This document shows positions 24,691 through 33,844 of a DNA stretch of 38,133 nt, piece by piece. The stretch comes from Candidatus Hydrogenedentota bacterium (GTDB lineage: Bacteria > Hydrogenedentota > Hydrogenedentia > Hydrogenedentales > SLHB01), in assembly GCA_019695095.1 (NCBI GenBank), contig JAIBAQ010000041.1:1-38133 (forward strand), given 5' to 3'. The position numbers and the translations under genes are program-made. The first letter of the stretch is position 1; the number at the start of each line of letters is the position of its first letter. The notes below the pieces were generated by a model that was given only the letters and a program-made list of their open reading frames with translations, searched no databases and had not been told where the DNA came from.

Positions 24691-24848
24691 TCAACTTCCT
24701 TCCCTCGAGATGTGCGACGTAACCGCCCACCGCCTCTGGCCGTTCTTTCGTGATTTCCGTATCCCTCAGGCGTGTGGTATAAAGCGACTCGCCACGGTTG
24801 GGGGGAATCAATGGCGACGCATCGACAACTTGAGGGAGGACGGGGCAA

Positions 24849-26864
24849 ATGAAGCGTGTTCTTTGGATTATCGCGGCTATGGCCGTGTGTATGGGAGCCG
24901 TTCCTGCGTTCGCGGGCGCGGTCACGTTTGAGTCGCTGGTCGGGGAACTGACCAATCTCGAACGGTTAAGCGAGACGCCCTCTCCGGCGTATGTCACGAA
25001 ACAGTTCTCGTCGTATGACCGCCGGTCGAAGAACCCCAGCGTCTTGACGGACGAAGACTGGTTCGCAAACGGTGACCGTGGCCAATACCTGCGCAAAGAA
25101 ACCATCGATGGCCGCGAAGAGTTTGTCATCATGGACGCGGAAGGCCCCGGCGCCATCGTCCGCGTGTGGTCGGCGAATCCCGCCGATGCCGGGACCGTTC
25201 GCGTGTACCTTGATGGCTCGAAGAAGCCCGCCATCGAGATGCGCCTCACGGAAATGCTCGGTGGCTCTGGACCCATGCCCTTTCTGAAGCCAATCTCCCA
25301 CGAGGTCTCCCGTGGATGGAACACCTACCTTCCCATTCCGTACGCGAAGCATTGCCTCGTGACTACGAGCAAGTCTGACTACTATTACCACATCAACTAC
25401 CGCACGTATGCGAAGGGCACCAAGGTTAAGACCTACCCCGGCAAACTGTCCAAGAAACAGCAACAGCTTGTACAGAACGCCGCCGATTTTCTGGCGAAGC
25501 CGTCGCAGTTTGTTGAGCCTGCGTCGCCCAAGGCGTATCAGTTTGCCTATGACATGGGCCCCGGCGCGACGGTAAAGGGACTTGCCGAGGGCAGTTCGCG
25601 CGCGGTCTACGCCTTCCGTGCCAAGGTGGATGCCGCCGACATGGAAGCGGCGTTGCGCGGTTGTCTTCTTGAGATTCGCTTCGACGACGAGACAACCCCG
25701 AGTGTGCAAGCGCCGCTGGGCGATTTCTTCGGCACTGCGCCCGGACTGAACAAGTTCGAATCGCTGCCGTGTGGTGTGATGGCCGACGGCTCTCTCTACA
25801 GCTACTGGGTCATGCCCTACAAGAAGTCCGCGGAATTCCGCATCACCAACCACACCAACGCGTCCGTGAAGATCAAGGGCGAGACCCTCACCGGCACCTA
25901 CAAGTGGTCCGACAAGTCCATGTATTTCCATGCGAAGTGGCGCACCGAGCATCCCATTCACACGCTTCCCCGTCAGGATTGGAACTACCTCGACGCCAGC
26001 GGCGCGGGGCGCTTCGTCGGCGGCATGCTTCACATTACCAACCCCGTCAAGCAGTGGTGGGGTGAGGGCGACGAGAAGATCTACGTCGACAATGAGCCGT
26101 TCCCCAGCCACTTCGGCACGGGTACGGAGGATTACTACGGCTATGCCTGGTGCTTCAACGTGCCATTCGTGCATGCATACCACAACCAGCCTCGCTGCGA
26201 CGGCCCGGACAACTACGGCCAGACATGCGTGAGCCGCTACCACATCATCGATGACATCCCCTTTACGAAGCACTTCAAATTCGACATCGAAGTCTGGCAT
26301 TGGGCCGAATGCGACATCGCGATGGCGGAGACTTCATTCTGGTACGCCAAGCCGGGCGCGACCGATACGTTTGCGCCGATCGACCCAATATCGCTCAAGG
26401 TTATCGCGCCGCCGCCACTTCCCGTACCCAAGAAGGTGGAAGGAGCAATAGAAGGCGAGACGCTTCGCGAGGTCGAACGCACCGGCGGGAGTCTGAGCAA
26501 GCAGGACGCCGCCAGTTACGGATGGAGTGGCGATGCGCAAGGTTGGTGGACCGATGGCAAGCCGGGCGACACCCTTACGATAGGGTTCCCCGTTGAGAAG
26601 GCCGGGCGTTATAAGCTGTTGGCCGTATTTACCAAGGCCGTCGACTACGGCATCGCCAAGTTGTCCGTGAACGGGCAATCCGCTGGCGACCCCATCGATT
26701 TCTACAACGACGGTGTCGTCTCCACCCCGGAGACATCCCTGGGTGTATTCGATCTCAAGGCGGGCGAAAACCTGCTGAAGGTTGAGATCACGGGCGCTAA
26801 CGCGAAGGCGGTCCCGAGGCATATGCTCGGTCTGGATTATTTGCGGCTGGAACCGGCAGGTTAA
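24849..26864 (+). CDS. Secreted GH172 (DUF2961) family glycoside hydrolase with C-terminal beta domain
   Basis: The 671-residue protein has a Sec signal (KRVLWIIAAMAVCMGAVPAFA). The body is a DUF2961/GH172 domain. An early SYDRRSKNPS and EGPGAIVRVWSANP are followed by PFPSHFGTGTEDYYGY, with Glu427 in GTGTEDY, and FDIEVWHW with Glu481, both regions rich in acidic and aromatic residues as expected of the catalytic cleft. Known GH172 enzymes cut alpha-D-fructofuranosides or D-arabinofuranosides. A beta-rich tail from about residue 540 (EKAGRYKLLAVFTKAV, HMLGLDYLRLEPAG) looks like a CBM6/35-like sugar-binding domain. GGGAGGA precedes the start. It sits upstream of another secreted protein, separated by a terminator-like hairpin. 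Confidence 0.92.
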   Translation: MKRVLWIIAAMAVCMGAVPAFAGAVTFESLVGELTNLERLSETPSPAYVTKQFSSYDRRSKNPSVLTDEDWFANGDRGQYLRKETIDGREEFVIMDAEGPGAIVRVWSANPADAGTVRVYLDGSKKPAIEMRLTEMLGGSGPMPFLKPISHEVSRGWNTYLPIPYAKHCLVTTSKSDYYYHINYRTYAKGTKVKTYPGKLSKKQQQLVQNAADFLAKPSQFVEPASPKAYQFAYDMGPGATVKGLAEGSSRAVYAFRAKVDAADMEAALRGCLLEIRFDDETTPSVQAPLGDFFGTAPGLNKFESLPCGVMADGSLYSYWVMPYKKSAEFRITNHTNASVKIKGETLTGTYKWSDKSMYFHAKWRTEHPIHTLPRQDWNYLDASGAGRFVGGMLHITNPVKQWWGEGDEKIYVDNEPFPSHFGTGTEDYYGYAWCFNVPFVHAYHNQPRCDGPDNYGQTCVSRYHIIDDIPFTKHFKFDIEVWHWAECDIAMAETSFWYAKPGATDTFAPIDPISLKVIAPPPLPVPKKVEGAIEGETLREVERTGGSLSKQDAASYGWSGDAQGWWTDGKPGDTLTIGFPVEKAGRYKLLAVFTKAVDYGIAKLSVNGQSAGDPIDFYNDGVVSTPETSLGVFDLKAGENLLKVEITGANAKAVPRHMLGLDYLRLEPAG

Positions 26865-26888
26865 GCAGCGGTTCAATTTAACAACACT

Positions 26889-26930
26889 AGGACGGATCGG
26901 TCGGGATCGACTGATTCGTCCTATTCTTTT
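26889..26930 (+). terminator. Strong intrinsic terminator between the GH172 gene and the next gene
   Basis: A 15-bp stem with two G-U pairs (AGGACGGATCGGTCG pairing with TCGACTGATTCGTCCT minus its first base) and a 4-nt loop is followed by ATTCTTTT. It starts 24 bases after the GH172 stop and ends 18 bases before the next start, so it may end or attenuate transcription between the genes. Confidence 0.8.
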
Positions 26931-26948
26931 GGAAAGGGAGAGCACACG

Positions 26949-28379
26949 ATGCGAAAGACAGCAAAGGCTTTGGTTGTGTTCGTTCTCGCAGCATGCACGG
27001 CCCACGGCGAGGAAGTCTTCACATCCTTCGACGCCGATCCTGGGTGGGACGGTCATAACAACCGTTCGCAGGCGTTCGAGCTTCGGCAGATCGCGCAGGA
27101 TTTCGGATACACAGCAGAGAACATCTTTGGCATACCTGGCGCCATTGGCGGGGCAATCTTCCCCGACGGTACTCCCGCGTACTACGCCATGCCCATACCT
27201 GAATCGTCGCTGGATACACCGCTCCACGCGGCCGGAGTCTTGAAGGTCGAGAAGGGGGGAGGCAACGTACTCCTGGGATTCTTCAATAATGCCACCATCA
27301 ACGAGTGGCGCACTCCAAACTCGCTGGCGTTTCGCATCAATGGGCGCGGCGACACCTTCCACGTGCACACCGAATATGCGACATCGAAATGGCGCGCAGG
27401 GGCATCCGTGATTGGGCGCGTCGATTTGCAGGCCGACCGGGTACATCCCATCGAGAATCCGGGCGACGCTGTTTACCGGTGGTCGCTTGATTACGATCCC
27501 GCGGCGAACAACGGTGCGGGTGCGTTGACCGCGACGCTCAACGATGTCACCGCCGTCATGGAGATCGCGCCGGAGAATCGCGCCGAAGGTCTGACTGTCA
27601 ATCGTTTCGGATTCCTGAATGTCGTCAAACATGCCGACGGCGGCGGACGTTTCTGGATGGCGGACCTGACCGTCAACGGCATGCGAATCGACCTCAGCGC
27701 CGACCCGAAGTGGGATGCGCTCAATAACCGCAAGACGTACCTCAGCACCGATGTGCGGCCCCGGTTCGACTTCGGGTTTACGCCTACGCACTTCGCGGGT
27801 GGGTCCAGACCCGGTGAAATCGGTGGACTCTTCTTTCGTGGCGATTGCCGGTATCCCGAGAAGCTCGCGTACTACGGCGCGAAGTGCGACGCGCTTACGC
27901 TCGCCAAGCCGTTGCGCGCCTCGGGCAAAATCGCTTTGCATCGCGGGATATCAGACAGCACCTCGATATTCGGTTTCTTCCACAGCGAACGCAGCATCCG
28001 GGTCAATCCGTCGCAGCAATCGGCGATCCCCGAAGATTTCGTGGGATTTGCCGTGGAAGGTCCATCCGCGCAGGGTTTCTTTGTGTATCCGCTGTACCGC
28101 GCCGAAGACGGCGCTGAAGGAGTCGGCAAGATGGAGCCGACACACCTGATCTATCCCGATGGGAAGAGCCACACGTGGATGCTCGAATATACGCCCGAAT
28201 CGGACGGGTCCGGTGCGATAGTGATTACCTTCGACAATGCATCGACTCGCTTGGCTATCCCCGCAGATGCCCTTGCGCAAGGCGCGGAATTCGATCGTTT
28301 CGGTTTTGTCACGCCTTGGATCGATGGCAACGGCCAGCGCATCTACGTGGACGACCTCGCCTATACCGTTCGCCAATAG
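26949..28379 (+). CDS. Secreted two-repeat beta-type protein, function unknown
   Basis: The 476-residue protein has a Sec signal (KALVVFVLAACTAHGEE) and then two homologous halves of about 220 residues. Half 1 starts FDADPGWDGHNNR and contains YRWSLDYDPAANNGAG and VNRFGFLNVV. Half 2 starts LSADPKWDALNNRKTY and contains HTWMLEYTPESDGSGA and FDRFGFVTPW. Both also have a GGx(F/I)F segment and an LLGFF or IFGFF strand. The alternating polar/hydrophobic strands suggest concanavalin-like jelly-roll domains. I do not recognise a family. Its position after a GH172 gene suggests glycan binding or cleavage. AAAGGGAG is the ribosome site. Confidence 0.75.
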   Translation: MRKTAKALVVFVLAACTAHGEEVFTSFDADPGWDGHNNRSQAFELRQIAQDFGYTAENIFGIPGAIGGAIFPDGTPAYYAMPIPESSLDTPLHAAGVLKVEKGGGNVLLGFFNNATINEWRTPNSLAFRINGRGDTFHVHTEYATSKWRAGASVIGRVDLQADRVHPIENPGDAVYRWSLDYDPAANNGAGALTATLNDVTAVMEIAPENRAEGLTVNRFGFLNVVKHADGGGRFWMADLTVNGMRIDLSADPKWDALNNRKTYLSTDVRPRFDFGFTPTHFAGGSRPGEIGGLFFRGDCRYPEKLAYYGAKCDALTLAKPLRASGKIALHRGISDSTSIFGFFHSERSIRVNPSQQSAIPEDFVGFAVEGPSAQGFFVYPLYRAEDGAEGVGKMEPTHLIYPDGKSHTWMLEYTPESDGSGAIVITFDNASTRLAIPADALAQGAEFDRFGFVTPWIDGNGQRIYVDDLAYTVRQ

Positions 28380-28410
28380 TCCGCAATTTGCACCGGCGCG
28401 ATTGAGCGCC

Positions 28411-28442
28411 GACGCAGAGCGCTCACGTGAAGGACGCTGAGG
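28411..28442. repeat. Possible CGCAGAG-type dispersed repeat
   Basis: GACGCAGAGCGCTCACGTGA with AGGACGCTGAGG after it resembles the stretch at 35334-35362. The match is loose and may be chance. Confidence 0.25.
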
Positions 28443-28454
28443 TTATGCAATAGG

Positions 28455-28510
28455 GATTTCTCGCAAACACTCTGGTTACGAGAGAGGTTCAAGTGTGTTC
28501 GTGAGAAATC
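28455..28510. repeat. Imperfect inverted repeat downstream of the two-repeat gene
   Basis: GATTTCTCGCAAACACT (28455-28471) pairs with AGTGTGTTCGTGAGAAATC (28492-28510), the latter two bases longer, around a 20-nt loop. It lies between a plus-strand gene and a convergent gene and could be a terminator without a T tract or a repeat element. Confidence 0.5.
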
Positions 28511-28543
28511 GGGGATAGCGACGCGCCGCAACGGACATAAGAA

Positions 28544-28571
28544 AGGTGCGCGGCTGTTACACCGCGCACCT
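28544..28571 (-). terminator. Rho-independent terminator for the DUF1559 gene
   Basis: Perfect 10-bp arms AGGTGCGCGG / CCGCGCACCT with an 8-nt loop; on the minus strand the hairpin is followed by TTTCTTATG. It lies 44 bp after the prepilin stop. Confidence 0.8.
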
Positions 28572-28615
28572 CCCAAACCTCAGGCTATTGCAGCCTTACG
28601 CTTCAATAGATCCCA

Positions 28616-29524
28616 TCACGGCCCAATGGTCGCGCTCATCAAATCCATCATCGCCGGGAAGGCCCTGCTGACCGGCCATTCGCTCGGGTACTTGAGGAAC
28701 GACACATGGCCGTCCATGTACAGCACGTTACCGCCACCCGGCACGTGGCTGAAGTAGCTTTCTGAACCCGTGGACGGTGTCCAGCAAGTGTCCCACATCA
28801 CGCAGAGGTCGCTCTGGGCCTTTGCGCTGGCGGCGGGATTGTTGATGTCGCTGATAAAGAAGCGCTCGATCCCTTCGCGAAGACGATAAACGGTCATGGA
28901 TCCATCGGCCGAGCCGGAGACATCGATATCGCTTTCGAAAACGGCTCCAGGACCTTCGTTGTCCATCACGTCTTGTGAAGTCGTGAACACGGTACCGATT
29001 GCCGTCAATGTGGCACCGTCGAAAGGTGGAGAACTGGAATTCTGGTCGCTTGTGTTTCCATCACCGAGAAGAAGTTGTGCCGGAATGAGGGCCCAACCGT
29101 AGTACGTGTAGGACACTTCCCAGAAGTAGCACGGCTCGACAGATCCATCGTCTTGCCGCCAATACTGGTCCGCGCGTTCTTCGGCGTCAGCGTCCGACGG
29201 GCACAGGATGATGTTGGCATCTGTCATGTACTCCGGATATACCGACGGACCGTTGAAGAATTGATTCCACCCGTTTGCTCGAGTAACGTCGCACGGAGGA
29301 TTCCCAAACGGTTCGTACTTGAGCATGCTCGGGAACTTCTCGCCCTTTGCTTCGTTGGCGTACATTTTGAAGATCACGCCCAATTGCTTGAGGTTGTTCT
29401 GGCAGCTTGCGCGGCGGGCGGCTTCGCGGGCGCGGGCCAAAGCCGGCAGCAGGATCGCCGCCAGAATGCCGATGATGGCAATAACCACCAGCAGCTCTAT
29501 CAGCGTAAATCCACGTTTCTTCAT
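28616..29524 (-). CDS. DUF1559-type prepilin-like protein
   Basis: From the ATG at 29524 the 302-residue protein begins [20 protein letters not shown], a class III prepilin leader cut after Gly5 with the E5 Glu present. The helix ends in [22 protein letters not shown], the hallmark of DUF1559 proteins. These are greatly expanded in Planctomycetes-like phyla. The C-terminus carries [18 protein letters not shown], the H-X9-DG-like segment. The middle is rich in Asp, Asn, Trp and Tyr. It probably forms part of a surface or secretion filament. An upstream TTG at 29563 would add 13 residues. See the gene at 14038 for a relative lacking the leader. Confidence 0.95.
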   Translation of the reverse strand: MKKRGFTLIELLVVIAIIGILAAILLPALARAREAARRASCQNNLKQLGVIFKMYANEAKGEKFPSMLKYEPFGNPPCDVTRANGWNQFFNGPSVYPEYMTDANIILCPSDADAEERADQYWRQDDGSVEPCYFWEVSYTYYGWALIPAQLLLGDGNTSDQNSSSPPFDGATLTAIGTVFTTSQDVMDNEGPGAVFESDIDVSGSADGSMTVYRLREGIERFFISDINNPAASAKAQSDLCVMWDTCWTPSTGSESYFSHVPGGGNVLYMDGHVSFLKYPSEWPVSRAFPAMMDLMSATIGP

Positions 29525-29572
29525 GATTCCGATTTCCCTGTTATGTTGACGAAACTTGCACATTCATCTTCC

Positions 29573-29595
29573 AGGCGAAGATGCGATCTTCGCCT
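29573..29595. promoter_or_regulatory. Perfect dyad between the TetR and DUF1559 genes
   Basis: AGGCGAAGAT-GCG-ATCTTCGCCT gives ten base pairs around three bases. It lies 29 bp after the TetR stop and 48 bp before the DUF1559 start. It has no T tract on the minus strand, so it may be an operator, or a weak terminator of the TetR transcript. Confidence 0.5.
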
Positions 29596-29624
29596 TCCCC
29601 CTGAAGTGAGTTGGAGTTGTGCCG

Positions 29625-30425
29625 TCAATCCCTCCTTTCGTTGTCGCCGTGCGGGCTGGCCAACTCCCCGTCGGCGCCCGTGTCTTTTTTCGCCATCCCG
29701 TACACCTTGCGTGATTCAACGGGGAACAGTTCGCGCCGAACGCGCTGAAGCGTCTCCGTGTGGTCCCATTCGCTCGACAGCGGCTTCCATCCATAGCCGT
29801 CCGCGAGGATCAGTCCGTGTTTGATGATGGTCGCGTACGGGTCGGTCGCTCCGATTTCCTCGTAGCTCATCCAACTCCACGCCGCCCCCTTGAGCCCGTC
29901 GCCCAACACCCAAAGCGGATAAACGAGGTCCTCGGGCTTCGTGTTCGGGTCGAGCGTCAGATCCCCGTGCGCGATGGCATCCCGCACGATGCCTATCATG
30001 ACGTCCACAGTGCGGTGGGCCGAGGCTTTGAGAAGAGAAATGGACCGCATCGACGCCTTCTGAAGGATGGCTTCGCCGGTCATGATCTGAAAGATTCGAG
30101 TGTCGTCCTGATACAAACGCGCAAAGAGAACGGTGGCCTCGCCGACGGCCAGCATACGTTCTCGGGCCCATCCCCGGAGGGTGGCGGCGCGCTCCACCAT
30201 GGTCCGCTGCTTATCCACGCTGCGCGTTGCCAAAGCGACAATGAGGTCTTCTTTGCAGGAGAAGTGCTGATAAACGGTGCCCTTGGAACATTCGGCGGCT
30301 TCACCGATGCGGGCCATTGTCAGTCCGTGATACCCGCTTTTCAGTAGTATACGCCGGGCAATATCCAGAAGGAGCTCTTCTCTTTCAAGAATTTCACGCC
30401 GTTTTTCGCTTATGAAGACTCCCAT
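29625..30425 (-). CDS. TetR/AcrR-family transcriptional regulator
   Basis: From the ATG at 30425 the 266-residue protein has the TetR DNA-binding domain in residues about 17-65. Its helix-turn-helix reads LTMARIGEAAECSKGTVYQHFSCKEDLIVAL, here split as LTMARIGEAA and CSKGTVYQHF. A larger helical ligand domain follows, and a hydrophilic tail. The family represses genes until a small ligand binds. No ribosome site precedes the ATG; a -10 box ends seven bases before it, so the mRNA is probably leaderless. Palindromes at 30439-30449 and 30579-30671 are candidate operators. Targets are unknown; the downstream DUF1559 gene is a candidate. Confidence 0.92.
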   Translation of the reverse strand: MGVFISEKRREILEREELLLDIARRILLKSGYHGLTMARIGEAAECSKGTVYQHFSCKEDLIVALATRSVDKQRTMVERAATLRGWARERMLAVGEATVLFARLYQDDTRIFQIMTGEAILQKASMRSISLLKASAHRTVDVMIGIVRDAIAHGDLTLDPNTKPEDLVYPLWVLGDGLKGAAWSWMSYEEIGATDPYATIIKHGLILADGYGWKPLSSEWDHTETLQRVRRELFPVESRKVYGMAKKDTGADGELASPHGDNERRD

Positions 30426-30431
30426 GCAAAA

Positions 30432-30461
30432 AGTATATGACCATAAGTCGAAATTCGTCAA
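30432..30461 (-). promoter_or_regulatory. Sigma-70-type promoter of the TetR gene, probably leaderless
   Basis: On the minus strand TTGACG (30456-30461) and TATACT (30432-30437) are separated by 18 bp. The predicted start of transcription falls at or within a base or two of the A of the ATG at 30425. A half-site pair GAC-CATAA-GTC (30439-30449) lies in the spacer, where a repressor would block polymerase. Confidence 0.7.
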
Positions 30462-30578
30462 GGGGGTGAGAATCAAAGATTAAGGTGGCATGCCGGTGTT
30501 CTATATAAATGGCTGAAATAATGAGTACAAGTGCGTCCAACACGAGTTCAGACACATGAAAGGCAGTGCTAGGATAAA

Positions 30579-30595
30579 TTTGACCAATGGTCAAA
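30579..30595. promoter_or_regulatory. Palindromic operator candidate 1
   Basis: TTTGACC-AAT-GGTCAAA, a perfect 7-bp dyad, the right size and base content for a TetR-type dimer. It lies about 150 bp upstream of the TetR gene. It shares the TGACC core with the palindrome in the promoter spacer. Confidence 0.6.
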
Positions 30596-30655
30596 ATGGC
30601 GATTTTATTGGTGTTTTCGTGGGTGCTTGAGCAAGGCGGTCTTGTGGAAGCAAAC

Positions 30656-30671
30656 CTTTGGTTGACCAAAG
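30656..30671. promoter_or_regulatory. Palindromic operator candidate 2
   Basis: CTTTGGT-TG-ACCAAAG, a perfect 7-bp dyad 60 bp from candidate 1. It contains the TTGACC core again. Two such sites suggest cooperative binding, DNA looping, or two regulators. Confidence 0.5.
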
Positions 30672-30926
30672 GGCAATCATGCTGACTCGCCGCCAAGACG
30701 TGGGCGCGTTTTCCTTGCGGACCAACCGTATTCTACCGCATTTTTGCTTTCGCCCGCTACGATTCAGAACCCTTCCGACGTTTAGTGAAAATGCGCTCGC
30801 GAGAAAGCCGTGGGTATACGTGTCAAAACGCTTTCCCATGAAATTGGGGACTCGCTGGAAATAGTACCCGCCGTAAGGGATGCCCGACGGAGGATTGTCC
30901 GGCGAACGCGCTCAAGCGGTGGCCGC

Positions 30927-31841
30927 TTACAACCCCGTAATGGTCGGATCGAGGATTTCGATGAACCGTTTTGCTTGCGTCGACAGGACTTTGCCTTTTC
31001 GGAGCACGACTCCATAGGTCCGCTTGGGAAAGTACTTTTCTACGGGGATTACGGCCAGTTTCTCGTCCCCGGCGATGCAGATGCTCATGACAATCGAGAT
31101 GCCCAAGCCCAGTTCAACGTACTTCTTGATGACTTCCCAGCCGCCGACTTCCAGACGGACCTCGTAGGTCAGGCCATGTTGCGTGAAGACGCCTTCGACC
31201 ATGCGCCACGTGCTGAGATGCCGAGGCGGCAAAATCAGCGGATGCTGGCTGATATCCTTCAACGTGACGCGCCGCTTCGTGGCAAGCGGGTGGTCCAAGC
31301 GGGTAATCAGGACCGTGTCGTACGACAGGATGGGATAGAACGAAAGGTCTTCCGGCACTTCCAGCAGCGGGCCCACCGCAAACTCGACCTCTCCCTCGCG
31401 GAGAAGGGCCATACCCTCTTTGCCCGTCACGTTGTGGATCTTCAGTTCGATGCCCGGATAGGCCTTCACGAACTTCTCCACGAACCGGGGCAACACGTAG
31501 AGGATGGTTGACCCGCCCGCCGCCAGGTCCACCCGCCCGCGGTCTACAGACTCGCGCCGTGCGCTGAACGATTCGGCTAGCGAGTCAATCCCTTCGACCA
31601 GAGGTTGCGCCAAGTCCAGGAGAATGCGTCCGTCGGGTGTCAGGTCCATTCTCGGCCCCCGCCGCTCGAACAGCTTTGCCCCCAGTTCACGTTCCAAGGC
31701 CTGAATCTGCAGCGAAACCGACGGCTGGCTCAAATACATCTTTTCCGCCGCCTTAGAGACGCTTCCCAGCCGCGCCGCGTAGTAGAACCCGCGCAACTGC
31801 TGGAGGCGGTTTTGCTTGTAGCGAAACAACGACTGTGGCAT
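30927..31841 (-). CDS. LysR-family transcriptional regulator
   Basis: From the ATG at 31841, with GGGAGGGAG upstream, the 304-residue protein carries the winged helix in residues about 12-65: RGFYYAARLGSVSKAAEKMYLSQPSVSLQIQALERELGAKLFERR, here seen as SVSKAAEKMYLSQPSVSLQI. A two-lobed ligand domain follows (STILYVLPRFVEKF, QHPLILPPRHLSTWR). Some segments resemble the CysB/CbbR branch. LysR regulators usually sit divergent from the genes they control; here that is the malate synthase and isocitrate lyase pair, with dyads between. A role as regulator of the glyoxylate shunt is inferred from position only. Confidence 0.92.
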   Translation of the reverse strand: MPQSLFRYKQNRLQQLRGFYYAARLGSVSKAAEKMYLSQPSVSLQIQALERELGAKLFERRGPRMDLTPDGRILLDLAQPLVEGIDSLAESFSARRESVDRGRVDLAAGGSTILYVLPRFVEKFVKAYPGIELKIHNVTGKEGMALLREGEVEFAVGPLLEVPEDLSFYPILSYDTVLITRLDHPLATKRRVTLKDISQHPLILPPRHLSTWRMVEGVFTQHGLTYEVRLEVGGWEVIKKYVELGLGISIVMSICIAGDEKLAVIPVEKYFPKRTYGVVLRKGKVLSTQAKRFIEILDPTITGL

Positions 31842-32200
31842 TCGAACTCCCTCCCTCGATGCCATTGATACGCTCTATTATGGCGCTTCGAAGGATAGAA
31901 GGATCAAATCCTCCTGCCCTAATCCGATGCCCGGCTCCCTATGAGTTCAGTCAATGTTAATCATTGAAAGAATTGCATTGATTAATGGTCTACCTACTGG
32001 TAAGTTCTCGCCCGCTATGCAAGGCTATTGGGCTGCCGAACCCGTGAGAGCAGAATCCTGTTGACGAATCGTCTTTTGGCGTTCATGCTGCCTCTTATAC
32101 CCGGCTATGTCCATATAAAGATGTGGAGTCATCCGTCGCCGGAGAGAGTCCTGGGCGTCTCCGAGCGGACGACACAGCAATGCAAGGGAAGTCCTGGACT
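31842..32200. other. Divergent regulatory region between the LysR gene and aceB
   Basis: About 360 bp with no gene. It holds the dyad cluster at 31951-31987, a TTGACG hexamer at 32061-32066 with no convincing -10, and the aceB leader. The aceB start is uncertain because no strong ribosome site precedes it. Confidence 0.5.
31951..31987. promoter_or_regulatory. Cluster of dyads, probable LysR binding region
   Basis: TCAATG-TTAAT-CATTGA (31951-31967) is a perfect 6-bp dyad with the 5-bp spacer usual for LysR boxes. TTAATCA (31957-31963) and TGATTAA (31979-31985) form a second dyad, and CATT-GATT-AATG (31976-31987) a third. All lie between the LysR gene and aceB. Confidence 0.65.
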
Positions 32201-33823
<1,623 letters not shown>

Positions 33824-33844
33824 TCCGAGGGAGGTTGTAAAGCT

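Larger units (their letters stand above)
23876..24848. other. Gene-free repeat cluster, about 970 bp
   Basis: No coding sequence is supported here; the apparent frames are low-quality and unlike known proteins. The stretch carries two copies of a degenerate direct repeat (24106-24172 and 24624-24690), two stem-loop repeats (24203-24222 and 24274-24355) and a short palindrome GGGGGTACCCCC at 24552-24563. It also holds the rpsU promoter region on its left and the GH172 ribosome site on its right. It looks like a landing site for dispersed intergenic repeats. Confidence 0.6.
30426..30926. other. 500-bp gap upstream of the TetR gene
   Basis: No gene is supported. It contains the TetR promoter, two palindromes (30579-30595 and 30656-30671) and AT-rich stretches. 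A 100-residue minus-strand frame at 30394-30696 has no family features and no ribosome site. The gap separates the TetR start from the LysR stop, both on the minus strand. Confidence 0.5.

Noticed and set aside
24966-26300. Minus-strand frame of 444 residues opposite the GH172 gene
   Set aside because: The GH172 frame has clear family motifs, a signal peptide and a ribosome site; the antisense frame has none.
26334-27941. Minus-strand frame of 535 residues opposite the two-repeat protein
   Set aside because: It crosses the GH172 end, a terminator and the next gene on the other strand; the composition is that of a shadow frame.
28394-28411. Hairpin CGGCGC/GCGCCG just after the two-repeat gene
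   Set aside because: Six base pairs and no T tract; a possible weak terminator but not supported.
30394-30696. Minus-strand frame of 100 residues in the regulator gap
   Set aside because: It overlaps the TetR promoter and start and contains both palindromes; no family features.
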